DNA of 37,757 nt from Clostridia bacterium (lineage in GTDB: Bacteria > Bacillota > Clostridia > Oscillospirales > QAKW01), in assembly GCA_017436525.1 (NCBI GenBank), contig JAFSCX010000053.1, positions 1-37,757 on the forward strand. The letters are read 5' to 3'. A program made the position numbers and the translations under genes. A model generated the notes under the pieces. The model did not search any database, was not told the origin of the DNA, and saw nothing but the letters and a program-made list of their open reading frames with translations. Position 1 is the stretch's first letter. The number at the start of each line of letters is the position of its first letter. Of the stretch, positions 7,543 to 14,510 are shown one piece after another.

Positions 7543-8468
7543 TTTAATAATTCTCCCATCTCTGCAATGAAACAAGTCTTTACCAGATTTTCATTGCCGT
7601 TTTCCGCTAAGCGCTGCTTGCTCTCCATTGTAAGAGAGGCCATTGCATAAAGCTGCTCCAGCTTCATTCTACCTAAAAAAGGCTTGATTTGCAAGACACT
7701 TTCCAAAAAAACAATATTTTCCTCGGCACTCCCTGTCTTATAGAGCAGAAAATCATGGCAAAGCCTTGCAAAGCTATCCAAAAACACCGTAAACTGCCCT
7801 TTGGGCAATGTGGAAAGCAGCTGCTCCGCGCCAAGCTTTTTATTGCGGCAAAGCCGCCCTAAGAGCTTGACGCCCATCTCGCCGTAGCTTAAGAAGGTGC
7901 CGCCCTCAAGATAGCCCATGGCGCGGCCCAGATTCCCCCCTGCCGCCCGCAACGCAGCGGCAGGATCGTTCGCCTCGGGAAACCGCTCTTTCAAGAAAGG
8001 AACCCCCTCTTTCTCCCCCACCGGCGCCATCTCCCAGATGGCGCAGCGAGAGCGGATGGTGGGGAGCATGACCTCTCGATTGGAGGCCAACAAGATGAAA
8101 ACTGCATGGGAAGGCGGCTCTTCCAAAATTTTCAGAATGGCATTCTGCCCGCTTTCATTGAGCATCTCGCAACGGTCGATCACCAGCACCTTGCGCGGCG
8201 CTTCGTTGGGCATGATATAAGCCTCCTGCCGAAAAGTGCGAACATCCTCTACCGGAATCCGCTTGCCCTCTTCCTTCGGCGCAAGCCATACCACATCGGG
8301 ATGAACCCCCCGCTCTACCTTGCCTTTATGATCCTCGGTGATGCGCGCCGCCATCAGCCGTGCCAACGTCTTTTTCCCGCAGCCCGCTTCCCCTGCAAGG
8401 AGATAGGCATGATTGGTAAGCCCGCGCTCAAGCTCTCGCTTGGCATTGGGATTGCCCAATAATTCCAT
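7539..8468 (-). CDS. holB: DNA polymerase III delta' subunit
   Basis: A 309-residue clamp-loader subunit. The P-loop region is GEAGCGKKT (26-34), the sensor region NAILKILEEPPSHAVFILLAS and the SRC motif (TIRSRCAIWEM) are present, and all are hallmarks of the DnaX/HolB AAA+ family. Together with DnaX and HolA it opens the sliding clamp during replication. Compared with DnaX it lacks an obvious zinc module and the long tau extension, so delta' is the better call. Stop codon and ricT start overlap (TTGA). The start is ATG at 8468 with AAGGCGGTG upstream. The usual neighbour tmk is not in the window. Confidence 0.9.
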   Translation of the reverse strand: MELLGNPNAKRELERGLTNHAYLLAGEAGCGKKTLARLMAARITEDHKGKVERGVHPDVVWLAPKEEGKRIPVEDVRTFRQEAYIMPNEAPRKVLVIDRCEMLNESGQNAILKILEEPPSHAVFILLASNREVMLPTIRSRCAIWEMAPVGEKEGVPFLKERFPEANDPAAALRAAGGNLGRAMGYLEGGTFLSYGEMGVKLLGRLCRNKKLGAEQLLSTLPKGQFTVFLDSFARLCHDFLLYKTGSAEENIVFLESVLQIKPFLGRMKLEQLYAMASLTMESKQRLAENGNENLVKTCFIAEMGELLN

Positions 8469-8555
8469 GGTGCCCGCACCGCCTTTCTTTCAAAAAATCC
8501 AATTCATTATAACACTTTTCTAAAAGATTGTAAACCAAATTCATAAAAAATCCCT

Positions 8556-8584
8556 TTGCATTTTAGCAAAGAATACGCTATAAT
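8556..8584 (+). promoter_or_regulatory. Promoter of the DUF1858 gene
   Basis: A -35 TTGCAT (8556-8561), a 17-bp spacer and a perfect -10 TATAAT (8579-8584), upstream of the ribosome binding site AAAGGAGG. Confidence 0.7.
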
Positions 8585-8615
8585 AAAGACGAATCATAAA
8601 AAGGAGGTCATAAAT

Positions 8616-8810
8616 ATGATTACGAAAGACACGATTATTGCAGAAGTGCTGGATCAATATCCCGAAACTGCAGAGCTTTTCTTTGCCATCGGTATGCATT
8701 GCTTGGGCTGCCCCTCCGCAAGAGGCGAGAGCATTGAGCAGGCTTGCGCAGTTCACGGCGCAGATGTAGACGCTCTGTTGGAGAAGATCAACGCAAAGAT
8801 TGCTAAATAA
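8616..8810 (+). CDS. DUF1858 domain protein
   Basis: A 64-residue protein that is almost entirely one DUF1858 domain. The signature MHCLGCPSA holds C29 and C32, inside the typical context DQYPETAELFFAIGMHCLGC and a helix GESIEQACAVHG. The domain is found alone or fused to ScdA/RIC-type di-iron and hybrid-cluster-associated disulfide reductase proteins, so a thiol or Fe-S-linked redox role is likely. The ATG at 8616 follows AAAAGGAGGTC; an earlier in-frame ATG at 8556 lies inside the promoter and is rejected. It is monocistronic. Confidence 0.9.
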   Translation: MITKDTIIAEVLDQYPETAELFFAIGMHCLGCPSARGESIEQACAVHGADVDALLEKINAKIAK

Positions 8811-8812
8811 GC

Positions 8813-8837
8813 TAAAGCGGCTCCATGAGCCGCTTTA
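8813..8837 (+). terminator. Terminator of the DUF1858 gene
   Basis: A 10-bp stem (TAAAGCGGCT, 8813-8822, with 8828-8837) and a 5-nt loop immediately after the stop codon. Confidence 0.75.
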
Positions 8838-8855
8838 ATTATTGGGAGAGTTCAC

Positions 8856-9707
8856 ATGAAGATTGGATTGGTTTTGGAAGGCGGCGCCATGCGGGCAATC
8901 TACACCGCGGGGGTCTTGGATGTCTTTATGGAAGAAAATATCTGGCCGGATGGGCTGATCGGCGTCTCGGCAGGGGCCATCCACGGCAGTGTATATCTCG
9001 GCAATCAGCCGGGGCGTACCATCCGCTATTATAAAAAATACTGCAGCCATAAAAAATTCATGAGCTTTTATTCTCTGCTGACCACCGGCAGCATTGTGGG
9101 AGAGCAGTTTTGCTACCATGATCTGCCCGATACCTTGGATCCCTTTGATTATGAAACCTTCTCAAAATCCAAGGTGGATTATTATATTACCTGCACCGAT
9201 CTGGAAAGCGGGCAAGCCGTCTATCATAAAACCAACGACCTTAAAAAGGATATGGATTATCTTTTGGCAGGGGCTTCCATGCCCTATGTCTCCAAAATCG
9301 TAGAGATCGGCGGTAAAAAACTGCTGGACGGTGGTGTTGCCGACAGTATCCCCATAGAAGCCGCCCGCAGGATGGGCTTTGGGAAAAATATCGTAGTCCT
9401 GACCCAACCGAAGGGCTATACCAAGAAACCTCAAAATCCAAAGCTTGCCAAGCTCTTTTATAGAAAATATCCCCGATTTATCGAAACGCTTCTCCATCGG
9501 CATACCGTTTATAATGAAACCCTGCGCCGGATCGACGAGCTGGAGCAGGCGGGTGAGGTCTTTGTCATCCGCCCCTCCAAGGATCTTCAGATCAAAAGAA
9601 TTGAAAAAGACCCTCAGCGCCTGCAGGCCCAATATAACCTCGGCCGCGCAGATGCTATGGCCGCTCTGCCGGCCCTCAAAAAATGGATCAAGCAACCAAA
9701 TGTGTAA
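8856..9707 (+). CDS. Patatin-like phospholipase family protein
   Basis: A 283-residue protein starting MKIGLVLEGGAMRAIYTAGV. It carries the oxyanion loop GGAMRA (9-14), the nucleophile elbow GVSAG with Ser38, and the DGG motif with catalytic Asp158, giving the complete Ser-Asp dyad of patatins. The C-terminal half resembles the YjjU-type bacterial patatins. It probably acts on membrane phospholipids or other acyl esters in the cytoplasm, with the substrate unknown. GGGAG lies 7 nt before the ATG. The stop codon is part of a GTGTAATTTTACAC palindrome, and a terminator follows. Confidence 0.9.
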   Translation: MKIGLVLEGGAMRAIYTAGVLDVFMEENIWPDGLIGVSAGAIHGSVYLGNQPGRTIRYYKKYCSHKKFMSFYSLLTTGSIVGEQFCYHDLPDTLDPFDYETFSKSKVDYYITCTDLESGQAVYHKTNDLKKDMDYLLAGASMPYVSKIVEIGGKKLLDGGVADSIPIEAARRMGFGKNIVVLTQPKGYTKKPQNPKLAKLFYRKYPRFIETLLHRHTVYNETLRRIDELEQAGEVFVIRPSKDLQIKRIEKDPQRLQAQYNLGRADAMAALPALKKWIKQPNV

Positions 9708-9715
9708 TTTTACAC
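9702..9715. repeat. 14-bp palindrome GTGTAATTTTACAC
   Basis: The near-perfect palindrome overlaps the stop codon of the patatin gene. The identical 14-mer recurs at 14363-14376, downstream of the DUF6320 gene, and near-copies occur at 23043-23058 and 24438-24451. Confidence 0.7.
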
Positions 9716-9964
9716 CACATTATATCCCTTCAAAAGACTCCTTTGGGAGTCTTTTTTATTGTTGCACGCCATAATTTCAAAAACCAAAACTCTTTTTGAG
9801 CCGTCCTTATTATTTTCAAATTCACTGTAAATAGAGGTTATTTTGGCATTATCATGCGGTTTTTCATATGTAATGTAATTTTGCTTACATGTTTTGCACA
9901 GTATTTTGACAGATGTATAATTTTCATTTTCATGGAAGATACTACCTTCGAGGTGAATTTTCAT
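9710..9964 (-). pseudogene. Possible decayed small zinc-ribbon-like ORF
   Basis: A minus-strand reading frame of up to 84 residues with protein-like content (VKILCKTCKQNYITYEKP, then KRVLVFEIMACNN). It has a CxxC pair and a later single Cys but not the four Cys of a full zinc ribbon. The only ATG (9964) has no Shine-Dalgarno and overlaps the spoVAC start, and the C-terminus runs through the patatin terminator. The DNA is more AT-rich than its neighbours. The best reading is a remnant of a foreign gene; chance coding cannot be excluded. Confidence 0.25.
9732..9757. terminator. Terminator of the patatin gene
   Basis: AAAAGACTCC (9732-9741) pairs with GGAGTCTTTT (9746-9755), followed by a T-run on the + strand. 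Confidence 0.85.
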
Positions 9965-10397
9965 GAACAATCAAGACTACAATCAATATCTCAAAAAGAA
10001 AACCCCTAATTCTCCCCTTTTGAAGGATTGCTTTAATGCTTTTTGGGTGGGCGGCGGGATCTGCTGCATCGGGCAAGGCATCTCTTCTATTTTGGGAAAT
10101 TGGTTTCATCGGGAGGAGGTACGGCTGATGCTTCCCATCATAATGGTTTTTCTCGGTTCCCTCTTCACCGCTATCGGAATCTATGATAAGCTTGGAAAAT
10201 TCGCCGGAGGCGGATCTATTATTCCCATTACCGGCTTTTCCAACTCCATCACCAGCGCCGCCATGGAATTCAAGGCGGAGGGCTGGATTTTAGGCCTTGG
10301 CGCCAAGATCTTCCAGATTGCAGGGCCCGTCATCGCCTACGGCACGGTGGCGAGTGTGGTGTATGGGTTCATTTATTGGGTAACGTCCTTGCTCTGA
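9963..10397 (+). CDS. spoVAC: Stage V sporulation protein AC
   Basis: A 144-residue inner-spore-membrane protein with about four hydrophobic segments. The family pattern is clear: a YLKKKTPNSPLLKDCFNAF lead-in, VGGGICCIGQ, GIYDKLGKFAGGGSIIPITGFSNSI, and GAKIFQIAGPVIAYG. SpoVAC belongs to the SpoVA channel that moves Ca-dipicolinate into the forespore and releases it at germination, and acts as a mechanosensitive component. GAGGTG lies 8 nt before the ATG. In most spore-formers spoVAD and spoVAE follow directly; here they lie 11 kb downstream. Confidence 0.95.
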   Translation: MNNQDYNQYLKKKTPNSPLLKDCFNAFWVGGGICCIGQGISSILGNWFHREEVRLMLPIIMVFLGSLFTAIGIYDKLGKFAGGGSIIPITGFSNSITSAAMEFKAEGWILGLGAKIFQIAGPVIAYGTVASVVYGFIYWVTSLL

Positions 10398-10455
10398 TTT
10401 ATTATTTCTTCTTTATTCAATATTCTTTATTATTTAAGAGAATAAAGAATAAAAT

Positions 10456-10495
10456 AAGCAAAACACGATAGGAGAAATCCCATCGTGTTTTGCTT
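10456..10495. terminator. Bidirectional terminator between spoVAC and barstar genes
   Basis: A perfect 14-bp stem (AAGCAAAACACGAT, 10456-10469, with 10482-10495) and a 12-nt loop. A second AT-rich hairpin (ATTCTTTATT with AATAAAGAAT) precedes it at about 10422-10450. Confidence 0.8.
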
Positions 10496-10824
10496 TAAGT
10501 AATGATTTTGAATACTACATTCTGCTTCTCTTTTTGAATCTCCTCGAAGATCTTCAACATAGCGGCGCACTCATCGCGCAATTCCTTGCTCAATGTTGCA
10601 TAGCCACAGATGTTTATGTTGCAAACCTCATCGCTATAAAATCGATCATCCAAAGAGTCCCAAAGAGCATCCCAATTTTCGCCATAGTATTCAGGCAATC
10701 CAAATTTTTCCTTTAAAATTAGATGAATCTCACCCAAATACCTACAACCGGTAAAATCTAGAATAATTGGATTTTCCTTTATGGGTTTAAAAGCATTTCG
10801 CTTTTGTTCGTCTGAATAATTCAT
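10495..10824 (-). CDS. Barstar family protein
   Basis: A 109-residue protein with the barstar (barnase inhibitor) pattern: IILDFTGCRYLGEIHLILKEKFGLPEYYGENWDALWDSLDD, where the YGxNWDALWD block is diagnostic. Such proteins bind and neutralise secreted barnase-type ribonucleases. AAGGAG lies 8 nt before the ATG. No barnase-like RNase is visible nearby, so it is an orphan inhibitor, perhaps for immunity to neighbours' toxins. The gene is AT-rich and flanked by matching AGAATAAAGAATA repeats, suggesting acquisition as a small cassette. Confidence 0.9.
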   Translation of the reverse strand: MNYSDEQKRNAFKPIKENPIILDFTGCRYLGEIHLILKEKFGLPEYYGENWDALWDSLDDRFYSDEVCNINICGYATLSKELRDECAAMLKIFEEIQKEKQNVVFKIIT

Positions 10825-10907
10825 AATTGTGCTCCTTATACTATTTCGTAAAAAGTTTTATAATGATCATAAAGAATAAATAAGAAAGAATAAAGAATAG
10901 AAAAGGA

Positions 10908-10932
10908 AGGCATGACCGAAACGGTCAAGCCT
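10908..10932. repeat. Inverted repeat AGGCATGACCG-AAA-CGGTCAAGCCT
   Basis: Two 11-bp arms with one mismatch around AAA, directly abutting the -35 box of the marR promoter. There is no T-run on the + strand, so an operator or minus-strand attenuator is more likely than a terminator for the marR operon. Confidence 0.5.
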
Positions 10933-10947
10933 GTTGACATTTCAACA
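10932..10947. promoter_or_regulatory. Operator O1, TGTTGA-N4-TCAACA
   Basis: A dyad with 6-bp arms and a 4-bp centre that overlaps the -35 element. It shares arms and spacing with the longer O2 just downstream, as expected for a MarR autoregulator. Confidence 0.65.
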
Positions 10948-10962
10948 AGTATGTGTTATACT
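10934..10962 (+). promoter_or_regulatory. Promoter of the marR-degV operon
   Basis: A consensus -35 TTGACA (10934-10939), a 17-bp spacer and -10 TATACT (10957-10962). Confidence 0.85.
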
Positions 10963-10963
10963 G

Positions 10964-10989
10964 CAACTTGTTGATATCTCAACAAGTTG
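10964..10989. promoter_or_regulatory. Operator O2, CAACTTGTTGA-TATC-TCAACAAGTTG
   Basis: A perfect palindrome of 11-bp arms around TATC, one base past the -10 box. Its core TGTTGA-N4-TCAACA matches O1. Its size fits one MarR dimer footprint, and its position would block polymerase. Confidence 0.75.
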
Positions 10990-11005
10990 GCAGAGGAGAA
11001 TAACG

Positions 11006-11446
11006 ATGCAAGAAAGATTTGAGACTTTTACAGTTTTAATTAATCGGATCAGCCGTAATATTCGGAAAATAAAAAATCAGGAAATGGCGGCATATCATTT
11101 AAGAAGCGCTCATGTTTCCTGCCTTTATTATATTTATTCCATGGATCATGCAACTGCAACCGATCTATGCGAGCGGTGTGAAGAAGATAAGGCAACCATT
11201 TCTCGTGCATTGGAATATTTGGAATCCACCGGGTTCATTACCCGCGATACCGAAAGTGCCAAAAGATACAAAAGCCCGATTGATCTTACTGAAAAAGGGC
11301 TTGAAGCCGGAAAGAAAATTGCCGATAAAATCAACGGCATTTTGAATCAAATAAGCACTGACCTTGCAGAGGAAGAGCGAATTGCCTTTTACCGCAGCCT
11401 CTCCATAATCAGCGAAAGCTTGGAAGGGATGTCAAAAAAAATATAA
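11006..11446 (+). CDS. MarR family transcriptional regulator
   Basis: A 146-residue winged-helix protein. The HTH region reads HVSCLYYIYSMDHATATDLCERCEEDKATISRALEYLESTGFI, followed by the wing RDTESAKRYKSPIDLTEKG, the classic MarR layout, with helices for dimerisation at both ends. The ATG at 11006 follows GAGGAG by 7 nt; the longer frame from 10934 would begin inside the promoter. Two palindromic operators overlap the promoter, so it most likely represses its own operon and is released by a small ligand, plausibly a fatty acid or lipid-like compound given the downstream genes. Confidence 0.92.
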   Translation: MQERFETFTVLINRISRNIRKIKNQEMAAYHLRSAHVSCLYYIYSMDHATATDLCERCEEDKATISRALEYLESTGFITRDTESAKRYKSPIDLTEKGLEAGKKIADKINGILNQISTDLAEEERIAFYRSLSIISESLEGMSKKI

Positions 11447-11464
11447 AACGAGGAGATCGAATGG

Positions 11465-12304
11465 ATGAATACAAGAATCATTGTAGATTCTACAGCAGAT
11501 TTAACGCCTGCATTTAAGAGCAGAGTACATATTGTCCCACTCACTGTTCGCTTCGGGGAAGAAGAGTACATTGATGGAGTTACCATTGACCACAAAACCT
11601 TTTACGAAAAATTGATCGAAAACGATGTGCTGCCTACTACCAGCCAGGCAACACCGGATGCTTTCATGCAGGAATTTAAGAAAGCAAAGGCGGCCGATGA
11701 GGCGGCGGTGGTGATTACCCTTTCTTCCAAGTTTTCCGGCACCTATCAAAGCGCAATGATTGCCGCTGAAGAATTTGAGAATATCTATATTGTAGATAGC
11801 GGCACCGCTGCTATGGGCAGCGGAATTTTAGTTGAGCTGGCATTTCGCCTATTAGACGAGGGGAAAAATGCTAAAGATATCGCCCTTGCCTTGGAAGAAG
11901 AGAAGAAAAAAATTGTAATCGTCGCTTTGGTGGATACCCTGGAATATCTGAAAAAGGGCGGGCGGATTTCTAAGGCGACAGCCTTTGCCGGCGGAGTATT
12001 GAATATTAAGCCTGTCCTTTCTGTCATCAACGGCGACATCGGCATCCTTGGTAAAGCGCGAGGCTCTAAGATGGGCAATAATTTACTTGTGCAAGAAATT
12101 GATAAGGCCGGCGGCATTGATTTCAGCAAACCGGTTTTACTCGGCTACAGCGGAATTTCCGATGCATTGTTGCAGAAATATATTGAGGACAGCCGCCACA
12201 TTTGGGAAGGAAATCTGGAGGAAGTGCGCTATACGACCGTAGGAAGCGTGATTGGGACTCATGCCGGCCCGGGGGCTGTCGTAGTAGCATTTTTTAAGAA
12301 TTAA
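11465..12304 (+). CDS. DegV family fatty-acid-binding protein
   Basis: A 279-residue DegV-fold protein: DSTADL at the N-terminus, TTSQATPDAF (56-65), VITLSSKFSGTYQSA, IVDSGTAAMGSG and TLEYLKKGGRISKATAFAGGVLNIKPVLSV. DegV (FakB-type) proteins bind one fatty acid and present it to the FakA kinase to make acyl-phosphate. GAGGAG lies 9 nt before the ATG. It is the second gene of the MarR operon, followed 11 nt later by an acyltransferase-like gene, which strengthens a role in acyl supply. FakA is not encoded in this window. Confidence 0.92.
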   Translation: MNTRIIVDSTADLTPAFKSRVHIVPLTVRFGEEEYIDGVTIDHKTFYEKLIENDVLPTTSQATPDAFMQEFKKAKAADEAAVVITLSSKFSGTYQSAMIAAEEFENIYIVDSGTAAMGSGILVELAFRLLDEGKNAKDIALALEEEKKKIVIVALVDTLEYLKKGGRISKATAFAGGVLNIKPVLSVINGDIGILGKARGSKMGNNLLVQEIDKAGGIDFSKPVLLGYSGISDALLQKYIEDSRHIWEGNLEEVRYTTVGSVIGTHAGPGAVVVAFFKN

Positions 12305-12315
12305 AGGATGAAACG

Positions 12316-13614
12316 ATGATGCCAAATAAACCGAAAAAACCGCTTCGTTGGGTACGGTTGGATAATGCCGCCAAAATCTATCCGGCGGCAAGAAGAAAAA
12401 ATTGGAGCAATGTTTTCAGGCAGTCTGTAACCCTTCAAGAGGATGTGGATCGGGATGTATTGAAAACAGCCTTGGAGGTTACGGTAAAGCGGTTTCCGTC
12501 GATTGCCGCCCGCCTGCGCAAGGGTGCATTTTGGTATTACTTGCAGCAGGTGGAATCGGCACCTGAAATCAGCGAGGAATACAGCTATCCCCTCGTTTAT
12601 ATGGGCAAGGAGGAAATGCGCAGATGCGCCTTTCGCGTGATCGTCTACCGCAACCGCATCGCCGTTGAATTTTTCCATTCCCTGACAGACGGCACCGGCG
12701 CACTTATTTTTCTAAAAAACTTAGTAGCAGAATATTTGGAGCAAAAATATCGCATCCGAATTCCTTGCGAACATGGCATTTTGGATCGTGCCGCGCCGCC
12801 TTCCGAAGAAGAGCTGGAGGATTGTTTCCCCAAATATGCGGGAACAGTGGCCGCAAGCCGCAGGGATACCAATGCATGGCATATGGATGGAAAGCCTCAA
12901 AAGGAGGGCATTCTCAACCTTACTTGCTTTCAACTGGATGTTAAAGAAGCGTTGAAGCTGGCCCATCAATATGATGCCACCTTGACCGTATTTATGAGCG
13001 CGATCATGATGCAAGCGCTGCTCAATCTTCAAAAAGAAAAAAATCCCAATATAAAACGGCAAAAGCGCATCAAGCTTTTAATCCCTGTCAATTTAAGGCA
13101 GTTGTATCCTTGCAATACGCTGCGAAACTTTGCTATGTATACCATCCCCGAGCTGGATCCTCGGCTTGGGGAATATACACTGGAAGAGATTTGCAAAGTC
13201 GTTCGCCACAAAATGGGCGCAGAGATTACACCAAAGCATATGAGCTGCATCATCGCGACCAATGTCAACGATGAAAGAAATCCCTTGGTACGCTTGATCC
13301 CTCTCCCCTTAAAAAACATCGTTATGAAGACCATCTTCGATCACGTGGGAGAGAAAAAATCCTGCTTGACCTTATCCAATCTCGGGCAGGTAAAAGTACC
13401 CGAAGAGATGGCAAAATATATCAACCGCTTTGATTTCATTCTCGGTGTACAGGCGGCAGCGCCTTATAATTGCGGGATGCTTTCATACGGGGATCAAATC
13501 TATATTAATTTTATTCGCAATATTCAGGATCCGGAGCTGGAACGACACTTTTTCGCGGTCCTGCAGAGCTTGGGGCTTTCCCCGATGGTGGAAAGCAATC
13601 AAAATGAGAGGTGA
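12316..13614 (+). CDS. Condensation-fold (alcohol acetyltransferase-like) acyltransferase
   Basis: A 432-residue cytoplasmic protein related to alcohol acetyltransferase, PapA and NRPS condensation domains. The catalytic motif is FHSLTDGTGA (120-129), a variant of HHxxxDG with the second His (H121), D125 and G126 kept and the first His replaced by Phe, as is common in the AATase group. A later LIPVNLRQLYP segment and the near C-terminal SNLGQVKVPEEMAKYI segment fit the two-lobed fold. The expected reaction is transfer of an acyl group from a thioester to an alcohol or amine. AAAGGATG precedes the ATG. It sits between a fatty-acid-binding DegV and a DUF6320 protein. Confidence 0.8.
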   Translation: MMPNKPKKPLRWVRLDNAAKIYPAARRKNWSNVFRQSVTLQEDVDRDVLKTALEVTVKRFPSIAARLRKGAFWYYLQQVESAPEISEEYSYPLVYMGKEEMRRCAFRVIVYRNRIAVEFFHSLTDGTGALIFLKNLVAEYLEQKYRIRIPCEHGILDRAAPPSEEELEDCFPKYAGTVAASRRDTNAWHMDGKPQKEGILNLTCFQLDVKEALKLAHQYDATLTVFMSAIMMQALLNLQKEKNPNIKRQKRIKLLIPVNLRQLYPCNTLRNFAMYTIPELDPRLGEYTLEEICKVVRHKMGAEITPKHMSCIIATNVNDERNPLVRLIPLPLKNIVMKTIFDHVGEKKSCLTLSNLGQVKVPEEMAKYINRFDFILGVQAAAPYNCGMLSYGDQIYINFIRNIQDPELERHFFAVLQSLGLSPMVESNQNER

Positions 13615-13620
13615 GGGAAA

Positions 13621-14313
13621 ATGTACTGTATAAAATGCGGCGTTAAACTTGCGGAAACGGAAAAGAAATGCCCCCTTTGTAATACTGCCGTCTGCCATCC
13701 GGATTTTATGAATACGAAAGCGCAGCCTCTGTATCCTGCCGGCAAAATGCCAAAGAGCAGCTCCGCATCAAAAGTGCAAAACGGCGCAATCATTATCTTA
13801 TTTTTGATCCCGCTTTTGGTCTGCTTTATTGCCGATTTACATACAAACGGGCAGATCGGTTGGTTTGGCTATGTAGCAGGCGCTCTGGGGCTGGCATACA
13901 TTGCATTTGCATTGCCTTTTTGGTTTCGCAAGCCCAATCCTGTCGTCTTTGTCCCTTGTAATTTTGCGGCGATCGGGCTTTATTTGCTATATATTAACTT
14001 CGCGACCGGCGGCAATTGGTTTTTAAGCTTCGCTCTCCCCATTACCGCCGGTTTATGCCTCATCACCTGTACGGTTGTTACATTGTTGCATTATTTGCGC
14101 AAAGGAAGGTTGTATATTATCGGCGGTGCATTTATGGCATTGGGAGCATTGATGCTGTTGATTGAATTCTTAATGAGGATCACCTTTCATTTGCAGGTGA
14201 TCCGATGGTCCCTTTATCCGCTGTGTGTCTTATTTTTATTCGGCGGCTTGCTGATTTACTTCGCAATCAATCGCTCCGCCCGCGAAACAATGGAGCGAAA
14301 ACTATTCTTTTAA
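13621..14313 (+). CDS. DUF6320 zinc-ribbon membrane protein
   Basis: A 230-residue protein with an N-terminal zinc ribbon (C3-x2-C6 and C17-x2-C20: MYCIKCGVKLAETEKKCPLC), a 25-residue linker, then six hydrophobic segments from about residue 54 to 218. It matches the DUF6320 family, often seen beside acyltransferase genes of the preceding type. It is probably an integral membrane partner that anchors or serves the acyltransferase; the function is unknown. GAGGTGAG lies upstream, 6 nt after the previous stop, consistent with the same operon. Confidence 0.8.
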   Translation: MYCIKCGVKLAETEKKCPLCNTAVCHPDFMNTKAQPLYPAGKMPKSSSASKVQNGAIIILFLIPLLVCFIADLHTNGQIGWFGYVAGALGLAYIAFALPFWFRKPNPVVFVPCNFAAIGLYLLYINFATGGNWFLSFALPITAGLCLITCTVVTLLHYLRKGRLYIIGGAFMALGALMLLIEFLMRITFHLQVIRWSLYPLCVLFLFGGLLIYFAINRSARETMERKLFF

Positions 14314-14362
14314 GCGCGGAAGGAGAATTTTGCTGTTCTTTTGAACCGCAAAAACGAATCGA

Positions 14363-14376
14363 GTGTAATTTTACAC
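14363..14376. repeat. 14-bp palindrome GTGTAATTTTACAC, second copy
   Basis: Identical to the 14-mer at the end of the patatin gene (9702-9715). It lies about 50 nt past the DUF6320 stop. Confidence 0.7.
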
Positions 14377-14419
14377 CGCTTATCACTTTATCTTTTCTTT
14401 TATTTCAAGCTATTTTATA

Positions 14420-14443
14420 ATTATAAAAATTTATAATTATACT
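14420..14443. repeat. AT-rich 24-bp dyad repeat, copy at 14.4 kb
   Basis: It matches 23 of 24 positions with the repeat at 23076-23099 (core ATAAAAATTTATAATTATAC) and lies downstream of the MarR operon. The copies are 8.6 kb apart in unrelated intergenic regions. Confidence 0.7.
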
Positions 14444-14463
14444 TTATCGGACTTTTGTTTTTG

Positions 14464-14510
14464 AATCATAAATGGTTGCAAGGGTGGTATCCTTGCAACC
14501 ATTTATGATT
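14464..14510. terminator. Long hairpin between DUF6320 and MFS genes
   Basis: A perfect 20-bp stem (14464-14483 with 14491-14510) and a 7-nt loop, overlapping the MFS stop codon. Stretches of T follow on the + side, so it probably ends the MarR operon and may act in both directions. Confidence 0.7.

Larger units (their letters stand above)
10439..10899. repeat. 13-bp direct repeats flanking the barstar gene
   Basis: AGAATAAAGAATA occurs at 10439-10451 and again at 10887-10899, bracketing the barstar gene, with further similar AAAGAATAAATAAG text at 10871-10884. The sequence is low in complexity, so chance or slippage is possible. Confidence 0.45.

Noticed and set aside
8856..10397. Patatin and spoVAC as one sporulation operon
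   Set aside because: A good terminator and an AT-rich spacer of about 250 bp separate them.
10495..10824. Toxin-antitoxin pair with barstar
   Set aside because: No barnase-like or other small toxin ORF is visible on either side.
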